This document shows, piece by piece, positions 54,402 through 64,000 of a stretch of DNA of 64,000 nucleotides. Within the stretch, counting starts at the first letter, position 1, and each line of letters begins with the position of its first letter. Position numbers and translations under genes: made by a program. The notes below the pieces were generated by a model, which was given only the letters and a program-made list of their open reading frames with translations, had not been told where the DNA came from and did not search any database. Source of the DNA: Naganishia liquefaciens (lineage: Eukaryota > Basidiomycota > Tremellomycetes > Filobasidiales > Filobasidiaceae); assembly GCA_013423385.1 (NCBI GenBank), contig BLZA01000005.1:806001-870000 (forward strand), given 5' to 3'.

Positions 54402-56800
54402 TCATATATTCTTGTGCCGCTTGTCCCTTCTCCCGAGCTTGCCCCAGATCCACCCGATAACCACAACGGCGAGCTGGCTTCCCAATAGATAAACAAGGGG
54501 CAGCATCCATGCATCTTGCTCTACCGTCTCCAAAATGTGCTCGTCTGTTGTTGTCTGGGTAGTGCGCTTGACGGGTTCTGCGTGGAGCAAAGACAACAGT
54601 TCTTCGACCGACTTTGATTCTTGCGACTGAAAGGGATGAATGATGTGAGCGGGTGCCACATCTCGGATCGCGTGTACTCACCTCGGTTCGGGCGAGATTC
54701 TTACCAAACGCATTCAACTCCGCATTCAGATCCTCTATTGTTTTTCGAAGCATGCTTCGTTCCGTCTCCAATCTTGCGATGCGCGAGGATAACTCGGCCA
54801 GCTGGGCACTGCATGTGGATCACGTCAGCTCATTGATCAAGGGCTACTGGCAGCGTACTCACAGAATTTCCCCGCCATCTTCGTTAATGATATTCCCCCT
54901 CGACTTTCCACGTCCTCCAGCTATCAGCAGATCGACATCTCGCCCTAGAGCAGTGATCGATTCCAGCATACGGGCTTGGGAATGCAGTAATATGTCGTCA
55001 AAGACAGCATTGCCCGTCGGCGATTCATCGCTGCCCGTGTCATCTTCTTCTGCTGGGTTTGCGCCAGATTCCTCCTCTGGCGCATCCCGGACGACGATCT
55101 CTTCTGCCGCCTCGACGGGTACAGGCTGCAAAGCTGGCTTTGGACCTTCGGCTTTTTCAGTGATTGTTCCATCGGATTCGACGGCATCCGGGTCGATGCA
55201 GACGACTGGCATCCTAGCGCTTAGTGCAACGTCGGCAACGACGTCGAGACGGGCTCACCATATGCAAACTCTCCCTGGATGAAATCCTCCTGCCACTTCC
55301 CGCCAGAGATATACCGCTCATTCCTTAAAAACGCCGTCGGCAGCGGGTTCTTGACTACGCCATGCTCCTTCTCCGCTTCTGTCAGCTGCGCGTACCCTTC
55401 CTCCCCCGGCTCAACGGGCATCAAACACTTTGGTCCGCGCTTCCCGCCATGTCGCGCCGTGCTCTCGTTCTCGACAACGACGAAATCCTTCAACCCCGAC
55501 GCCGCGATCCCGTATCCCATGCCGATCCCTTTGATTTTGTTTTGCTTGACTATTCCGCCGTGAATTGTCGTCTCCATGTCGTCGCTCAGCACTGCCGCAC
55601 CCAGTCCGATCGCAACTCGCATGAGCGCATTCTCCTCTGCTTCAAGGGTATTGTTGATGACACGTGTGTTGGTGTAATCACCGTCAAAAGGCTCGAGATC
55701 CGCCATGAGGATTCCCGCCATCTGGGAACGTGTCGAGGAAAGAATATAGTTGGAGGAGACGAGCGATCCCGGGGAGCCGTAGATGACGATGGCGGCGTCT
55801 GTGGTATCGACGAATGACTGTTTCACATTCGTAAATCATCGCGCATGTTGGCCAGGCGGGATACTCACATTCCGCACGACGGTACTCCCGCGACAGGCTA
55901 TGCTTAGGCCCGAAGCCAACGGCCTCCCCAGCGGAGAACTCTCCGGATCTTCCCCATCCACATCTACGATCCACTCCTCGCCTGCCGGTCCAATCTTGTT
56001 ATCCTCAATTACGGCACCTTCGCAAGATAGGTTATCGCCTTCCCGCAACTGAATTGCTGTCCAGCCTCTGAAGGAGACATATGATAAGCAAGAGAAACAG
56101 AAATGAAAACACGGGCGTGTTTACCTTGGATCCCGGATTGAGCATCCGCTGACGACTTGTCCTTCGTTGTTCCCGAGCAAGACGAGCGGACTTGGTTCCT
56201 GCATTGAGGGGAGGACTCGCCCAAGGCCGGCTCTGTTGCCGTCGATGATGATATTCTTGAGCGCTATGTGTGCGCACCTTCGACAGTCGCCGCTGAAGAG
56301 GAAGTGCGGCGATCAGCAAAACATACTCGGAAAGGGTTAGAGAAAGGACGCACATGATCGCTGCACCTTCACCGCTGATACCGCGTCGCACACCGCCAAG
56401 CATTCCCTCGCCGGCCGTCCAGTCCTTTTGTAGCACTATCCTCGCCTTGAGAGCCTCATCGGTCGGGTATCCTTCGGTGGAGATTTCTTGATTTTTGGCG
56501 GTGAAGATGATGGGTGAAGTTATGTCATAGGTCTGGCCTTGACAGAGCTCGATTCGAGTTTCGGGTCCGCCTGAGGAGCTTATGAGTTTGCGACTCGTTG
56601 CGGTCAAGAAAGAACGACGTACCGTCCGAGAGAAGCTTATTGATTCTGCTCTGATCTGCATACCGCAGACATTCTGCCGATGCGCAAATTGAGCCGAACG
56701 CGGCCCCGACGAGACACGCGACGGCGAGATGCCGGTATGCTCGACGCGACCCACGCCCTGAGAGACGTGTCCGTTGCCGACTATCGGCTTTTGAGGTCAT
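54402..56800 (-). CDS. Membrane-anchored right-handed beta-helix (pectin-lyase fold) protein
   Basis: It starts at ATG 56800 with a basic tail and a signal or anchor helix (LAVACLVGAAFGSICASAE). Exons then give CLRYADQSRINKLLSDG, ETRIELCQGQTYDITSPIIF, ARIVLQKDWTAGEGMLGGVR, IALKNIIIDGNRAGLGRV, SPLVLLGNNEGQVVSGCSIR, LSCEGAVIEDNKIGPAG, and LIGASGLSIACRGSTVVRN-like rungs. Next are TRVINNTLEAEENALMRVAI and TIHGGIVKQNKIKGIGMGYG: repeating beta-strand rungs with Asn/Gly turns, as in pectin-lyase-like folds. The C-terminal part is different: acidic linker, coiled coil (AQLAELSSRIARLETERSML, RKTIEDLNAELNAF) and a final helix, LPLVYLLGSQLAVVVIGWIW, with basic tail, ending at 54402. About 630 residues. 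Function unknown; a cell-surface or vacuolar/ER lumenal carbohydrate-related role is inference. Confidence 0.82.
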
Positions 56801-57651
56801 GTCCGTGGTGTGGATCTGGCGGAATGCAGGCAGCGACATGTTTATTCGATGCAGGAAGAATGTGGAATGTGGAATGTTTGTACGTTGGCATTGCAAGCTC
56901 AGGAACGCTCGAGGCGGATCCAAACGCGAACGACCGTACGCGAGTCGGCCGCCGCCGTGCCTGAAGCAAGGTTATCGGCGTCCAAAGCACGATGCGCGCC
57001 CGAGGTGGGTAGAGTCTACAGGTGGGTGGGTATCTTCACCCTGCTGCATAGTGCTTTGGCGCCATGTATACGCGATCGCGTCCAACACCGAGACTTTTTC
57101 CCCTTGCAATATCTCCTCACCTGCGGGCAAGCCTTGAACCCAAAATACCTGAACAGTGATCTGTCTGGCAGCGGGGCCACTCTCATTTGCCCATCCCACG
57201 AATCTTCATCAGAGTAGACGTCCGCATCGTCTCAAGTCGCGCCATGGCTGAAGACTCGTATTTAGTCCCTCTCCATGAATCCGCACTGAATGTTCAATCA
57301 TTTGTCCTATGGAGCAGCAGCTATGGGCATGAAACTCAACGTGATTATAGCATGAAACATTTGTATGCTTGCCCAACTTGGACACAAGCTTCAATCTTCG
57401 TGCTTCAACATCGTCCACTCGAAGATACGGCTTCTATTCACTTTGTACAGATTGCACCTTCCAGTCAAACTGGTCTTCGCTGTTGCTAACGATAAGAGCC
57501 AGGAACATCCCCTAGACTCGCTGAATCCTGACAGGATCGCTTTCGTCTTCCGGCAGATTTCGCTAGAATCAATCTCTCTACAATGCCAGCGCCCCGTCCT
57601 CCAGTTGGAGAAGAGCTTTCTTCAGGATCAAGAATGTTGTCGATCGACATC
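56801..57651. other. Intergenic stretch, no supported gene
   Basis: It holds the promoter of the beta-helix gene at the left. Overlapping short frames on both strands are not convincing. Right part is the 3' flank of a possible minus-strand gene. Confidence 0.4.
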
Positions 57652-58143
57652 TTAGCTCTGCAAGTCGCTGCACGAGAGCGATGAGGCGCGACTATAGTCA
57701 CCCTCGCTGTTTCCGCTATCTGTTTGATGCACAGAACCGTCGTCAACCATTGCTCCCTCTGTCCAGTTGTCAGCGTCCTCATTATGTGTGCTCAGCTTTC
57801 CTGAATCAAAGTTATCCCTTGAGCCATGCGTCAGGGAAGCCTTGCTGGAAGCCATGGAGCGATCACTAGGGAGATGCACGGTATTCTCTGCGGGCCCTGC
57901 AGAGCCTTGAGGCGCTGTCGTTGAGTCTGAGTCAGAGCTTACAGCGGAGGCCCATTGATATAGGAAGTGTACGAGTTCCTTATCGCCTTCCGACAACGAG
58001 CATACCTTGCTGTCAGCTGTTTCTCCCTCATGGCTCGAACTTGAGGGTGCCGTCTCTGCAATGAGCTCGTTTTCACAAAGTGACAGATGTTGGAGTCCGT
58101 GTGGTGGATCTTCCGTAGGTCTTCTTTCTCGGGCGGCTCTTGT
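57652..58143 (-). CDS. Acidic serine-rich coding segment, start not found
   Basis: A minus-strand frame is open from 58143 (after a possible TATAG acceptor) to the TAG at 57652. It reads DPPHGLQHLSLCENELIAET, SHEGETADSKVCSLSEGDKE and LVHFLYQWASAVSSDSDSTT, then an acidic Ser/Asp-rich tail (SGNSEGDYSRASSLSCSDLQ). The composition and length suggest a real 3' exon of about 160 codons, but no upstream exon with a convincing start and intron was found. No family is recognised. Confidence 0.35.
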   Translation of the reverse strand, partial: TRAARERRPTEDPPHGLQHLSLCENELIAETAPSSSSHEGETADSKVCSLSEGDKELVHFLYQWASAVSSDSDSTTAPQGSAGPAENTVHLPSDRSMASSKASLTHGSRDNFDSGKLSTHNEDADNWTEGAMVDDGSVHQTDSGNSEGDYSRASSLSCSDLQS

Positions 58144-58315
58144 CTATACCAGCTCTCAAGTATCCCTTGTTGAATTGACCCATGTCTTTGAATGAATGAT
58201 GTCCCCAATTATTTATCCTAGTCTCGCAGGAAAAGCTGAAGTCGTAACTAATGCATGGGTCGATGTCATGCTCGCAACCTGGTTATAAAGCGTCTGCGAC
58301 GATAAACAAGAAGCA

Positions 58316-58618
58316 TTGAAGGCTCAAACGATCTCTGACGCTCCATTGAGTCGATCCCTGGAGATATCGCTCGAAGCCCAGAGCGTCGTTGGCGAGGTGA
58401 GAAAGCTGTTGAGAGGTCAGTGCGCTCAGGAGATCGACGAGAAAGAAGCTTGTTGCATCCGGCTTCAGTCACTTTCCTCTGTGTTTGAAGCTGTGCTCTT
58501 CAATAGCTTGCTTAATGGTATGCGCATTGGACAAGCAGTATTGGAAATCTCGAGGAGTCCGCCACCCAGCGATCGACTGAGTGTCCTGTGCACCCAGAAT
58601 GGCATATCGCAGTCTTGA
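58316..58618 (+). CDS. Possible coding exon, helical
   Basis: A plus-strand frame reads SLEISLEAQSVVGEVRKLLR, EIDEKEACCIRLQSLSSVFE and AVLFNSLLN, followed by a GTATGC donor candidate near 58518 or open to 58618. It is amphipathic and coding-like but has no clear start codon or partner exons. It may belong to a small unidentified gene. Confidence 0.25.
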   Translation: MKAQTISDAPLSRSLEISLEAQSVVGEVRKLLRGQCAQEIDEKEACCIRLQSLSSVFEAVLFNSLLNGMRIGQAVLEISRSPPPSDRLSVLCTQNGISQS

Positions 58619-59035
58619 TTTGCTATGTATACAAGTGCAAACTTCCTCGCCAATACCTCGGCTTCTAGCCGTCCCAAACTCGGGCGTGTCGATCAATATG
58701 ACAGATTTAACAGCATGGGGACATGCTCATCGCCCGATCGACAGGCTCGAGGAGTCCACATCTTCTCTACCCTCTAAAACGCATCCGTTTGATAACCTTT
58801 GCCAGCCGACGTGATTCCTTGAACTGGCCCCATTAGGACGACAAAGCGGGGCAGGTGGAGACGACTGCTGACGAATCCCGCGGCTGTCTCGGCTCGGACA
58901 TGTCCTGCGAGTTGATTCCGCGCGATTCCCGTTGCCAGCGTCGACCAGCAGCAGGGGGCATTTAACAAGAGAAGCCAAGGTAGACGGCGCGGCGGGGAAA
59001 CAAGTCTCCATCTTGCGGCCACAATCTCCCCCAAG
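58619..59035. promoter_or_regulatory. Upstream region of the Old Yellow Enzyme gene
   Basis: About 400 bp without a supported gene. It should hold the promoter of the downstream oxidoreductase. No named motif was recognised. Confidence 0.4.
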
Positions 59036-60862
<1,827 letters not shown>

Positions 60863-61313
60863 GGTCACATTGGGATGAGCATGGCAAATTGTACGGCTTG
60901 ACGATCAAAAAGATTGCAATCACGACTGCGAGAAATTGGTGACTTCCGTTTCGTCGGACCGGATTCCGTCGCCTTGGACCAGGCTTGCTCTCGGTGGAAA
61001 CAGTGGCGTCTCTCAATTCATCAAACCCTTTCTTGAGGATTCGGCTCCTCAATGGAGATTTGGAATAATATCTGCTATGCTCAAGTATCTGCGGCGAGAA
61101 ATCAGGCAGCCAGCGACTCTAGTCTATCAGTCCTTACATGCGAGCCAAGCTGGCGAATGCCCAAATCTGTCTGGAGTTGAATCTTCCGTTTATAACTGTA
61201 GCCTTTACCTTTCGCCACGGTACAACAAAGACAAGTGAGTTACCATTTTTCCATTTTTACAAGTTGAATTTAGATTGAATGTCCTTGCTTGATACCCCTG
61301 TCCTGTTGCTCCG
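60863..61313. other. Intergenic stretch between convergent genes
   Basis: The 3' flanks of the Old Yellow Enzyme gene and of the MFS transporter. One open frame at 60936-61238 has no domain character. Confidence 0.4.
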
Positions 61314-64000
61314 CTATGGTCGCCACCGGAATTCCGGGTGGTTGTTGCCGAGCAACTCCGGCGAACTCGTCGTCTCAAGGTAGTGATCGTAATCTCCCCT
61401 GTCTCGCTTCTTGTTGTCGACACGCATGAAGAAGAGGAGCAACACACTGGTCACGCCAGGCGATAAGCCAAATTGCACAAGCGGATGAGCCTGACGACCT
61501 ACAGAAGAATGAAGATCGCTCCAGTACAGCCGAGGTTGATTCCGTTTCCTATGCTCCTGTATTAGTACGCTAGGATGCTCTTGCGACTAGAGTGCTCACC
61601 AATCGGGTAGTTTGGACCGTCACTCGGGAGGTAACTCCAAGTACTGATCAAACCACCGCAATTGCCCAACATGACCACCAATCCGAGAGCACTGTCGGCG
61701 AATCATCAGCAACGTCATAAAATCCCATACGCCCGAGGAGACTGACCTAGCACGAGCGGTATCGGATGCGACGTTGATCTGCGTCCAAGCCGTCACGACT
61801 GCGGAAAGGAATCTGGCTTTAGTCTCCCGCACGTTCGCCATGTCCAAGTGGCCACTCTACGTACTCGGACCGAAGACGAACGCTCCACAATTGATCAAGA
61901 AGACTCCGGCGTATCGAGGCTGAGGCTTGGTGGTCGCCAAGAAGATGATGTATCTTTTTGACGGGATCTCAGTGCGATGTCTGATAGCTAACAGCACGAG
62001 CACTCACCCAGCAGCCACAAGAGGAGTCGCGGCAACCAGGAAGATTCCACGTCTTCGCAGCCGACTGGCCATGTATGGAACCTATGAGCAGATAGTCAGC
62101 GTGGCCGTCGGCATCCGAGGACAAGTGAACATACTCCGAGAACGAAACATGCTCCAACGATATAGGCTGGCACGGTCAAGAGCTGCTGCTGCACAGTCGT
62201 TCGGCCAGGGTAGATTCCCTAGAGAAGGATATCTGTCAACTCGGAGGTTTGAATGGCAACATGTCTTTGACTCACTCTGATGATGGTCTGAAAAGGTTGA
62301 AAATAAGACGAGGTTTAGCAACATGGCGGAAGCGTCGGAAGCTAACCTACAGGAGTGAAGAACGCAACACCCCTGGAAACGAAGCCAGCCAACGTCAGCG
62401 ACGAGCAACCGCATGTGCGCATCAATACGACATACTGCACTGTAACATTGTTGAACCCGAAAATGAACGCAAGAATGATGGTCGAAGGTGCAGAAATTCC
62501 CTGCTTGACTCGCTTCCAGCTAAACTTCTCGATGGCGACCGTTGCTCCAACGTTTTCGCTTCGGACACGCAGTTCCGCCAGCTCTGTATACCACGTCGGA
62601 TGTTAGTTGCCTGATGAATGGTGGACCAAAGGAATTGGTGAAAGGGCTCACGCTTTTCCTCTGGAGAGAGCCAACGTGCGGTCTCTGGCCGATCGGTAAG
62701 AAGGATGTAGCTGAGGAAAAAGCCTCCAGTCAGCCTTGACATGGCCGGCGTTACGTTGAATGCTCAACTCACGCAGCAATACCGATAACGGTGGTGATGA
62801 TGCCTGGACGCAGTCAGAGCGATAAGCGAGCTGCTGCTGAAAGTAGTCACAACGTCGGACTTGCCTTCGATCAAGAAAATCAATCGCCACTGGGTCAGCC
62901 ATCCAATGTTGTCAATCGTCAGAATCCCAGATGCGAGGAGACCGCCAAATGCTGCAGGGGAAAGACGAGATATCAGGACGTTTTCGTACATCGAGTTGAA
63001 TGAGAGTCGTACCTCCTGCCAATGGGGAACAAACGAGGTAGAGAGCGAGACGGAACGCTATTAAATCGAGGGAAGTCAGGAATTACAAATATTTGGATCT
63101 TGCACAAGCGCTCCTTACCGAGTTCATCCTTTGTGTACCATCGGCCCAAGTAGTATGCAATACCTGCGTGGGCATCTTTCGTGAGCGCTTTGCCGAGTCA
63201 TCCGGGCACGAGGAAAGCGTACCAGGCAACATTCCCGCCTCAGCCGCACTGCAGGTCTCGAGCGTCAGCAAACTTTGTCATTCACCGCGATCAGCAGTCT
63301 CCAACGTACCCAAGCAAAAATCGCACGGCCAACGAAGCGCCAAAGTTTTTGACAAAGGCCATTGCGATACTGAGTACACCAAAGATGATCGTGTAGAGCG
63401 GGATAGCTTTTCCGGGGCCGAACCATTTCGTAAAGAGGTTGGCGGGAAGTTCAAAAACTGGAGTTGACTTGGTTAGATGGGGAGGAGGAAGCGCAGGGAA
63501 ATGCGATAGTGCATACCAATGTAGCTAACATAGAAGACTAGCGATAATGTTAGGACGAAGGTGTCGGGAATATAGTAGACGAGGATACTTACTACTGAGC
63601 AGCGTGTTGTAGTCATATCCCACTAATTTCAGATCCTTTTCGATGCCGGCTCTGAGGAGCCTAGTCAGACGCGCTGGCGTGGCATTCGAATGGATCATTG
63701 ACTTACAGACGAGCATTACCGCTGTAGCACGAAAAAGAGGTCAGCGCTGAACAGACATGGTCTTTGCCTTTGACGTACATGTTGGTCCGGTCAATGAACG
63801 CAAACAGGTAGCAAAGCGCGACGATCGGCACATTATGGATATCCATCTTTCTCGCGAGCCGTTTGGAAGCCTGTAAATCATACGCGAGGGCCTGCGGCGA
63901 AGGGGCTGCATCTTGAAGGGAGGATGTGATGTCCGCCTTTTCGTTGGTCCGGACATGCTCGAGCGACTCAACAGTCGGTTTGGCCTCGGTGTCGGCGTAG
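61314..64000 (-). CDS. MFS transporter, allantoate permease (Dal5/ACS) type, 5' end beyond the window
   Basis: The reading enters at the right edge with a cytosolic acidic tail (TEAKPTVESLEHVRTNEKAD) and then MDIHNVPIVALCYLFAFIDR TN, the family's entry helix. After introns come GNARL, AGIEKDLKLVGYDYNTLLS, VFYVSYI, FELPANLFTKWFGPGKAIPL, YTIIFGVLSIAMAFVKNFGA, SLAVRFLLG, AAEAGMLPG, IAYYLGRWYTKDEL, AFRLALYLVCSPLAGAFGGL and TQWRLIFLIEG. The loop FFLSYILLTDRPETARWLSP EEK follows, then ELAELRVRSENVGATVAIEK FSWKRVKQGI. It ends VTSVLLLFFMRVDNKKRDRG with a tail to TAG 61314. These are the blocks of the anion:cation symporter group that carries allantoate, nicotinate, pantothenate or similar organic anions. 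Many introns cut it. The start codon is not in the window. Confidence 0.9.

Overview
The window looks like a piece of a basidiomycete yeast chromosome, most likely a Tremellomycete. The genes are dense and on both strands. Almost every gene is cut by several short introns of about 45-65 nt with GTRAGT-like donors. The recognisable proteins are eukaryotic and fungal: OST3, MED12, UTP11, TMA7, a fungal Ypt35-type PX protein, the urease factor UreG, a YqjM-type Old Yellow Enzyme and allantoate-permease-like MFS carriers. Assignment to class is inference from gene style and content. I saw no tRNA, rRNA, CRISPR or viral element.

Layout. 1-650 is the 3' end of an unrecognised gene. About 900-1640 is a decayed PIF/Harbinger DNA transposon. 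3.1-11.3 kb carries mostly unrecognised genes: a four-helix membrane protein, a small minus-strand gene, two adjacent membrane proteins with serine-rich tails (the first with three copies of a 40-residue repeat), and a protein rich in S/T-P sites with a KEN box. 11.9-15.4 kb is a housekeeping block (OST3, a LOG-type phosphoribohydrolase, TMA7). 15.7-20.6 kb has an orphan helical protein, an F-box-like protein and another orphan. 22.0-33.4 kb has a PX protein, an aldo-keto reductase interrupted by an assembly gap, two more F-box/LRR-like genes and an MFS multidrug-type transporter; this stretch is visibly richer in G and C. 35.4-44.1 kb has MED12, UTP11 (with a 1.2-kb minisatellite-filled intron) and a quinone oxidoreductase. 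44.6-47.7 kb has a small conserved membrane protein with a GC-AG intron, and UreG. 48.7-54.2 kb holds poorly recognised, low-complexity genes. 54.4-56.8 kb is a membrane-anchored beta-helix protein, 59.0-60.9 kb the Old Yellow Enzyme, and an MFS transporter runs off the right edge.

The genes do not form one pathway. They are an ordinary eukaryotic mixture: secretory-pathway glycosylation (OST3), transcription (MED12), ribosome biogenesis and translation (UTP11, TMA7), redox enzymes (AKR, QOR, OYE), nickel/urease maturation (UreG) and transport (two MFS). The unusual points are the UTP11 intron array, the triple-repeat membrane protein with a possible PP1 docking site, the KEN-box protein, the anchored beta-helix protein, and a 13-nt microexon in TMA7.

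Limits. Exon borders were worked out by eye from reading phase, splice-site sequence and family similarity. Families were named from memory of conserved motifs, with no database search. Coordinates for spliced genes are outer limits.
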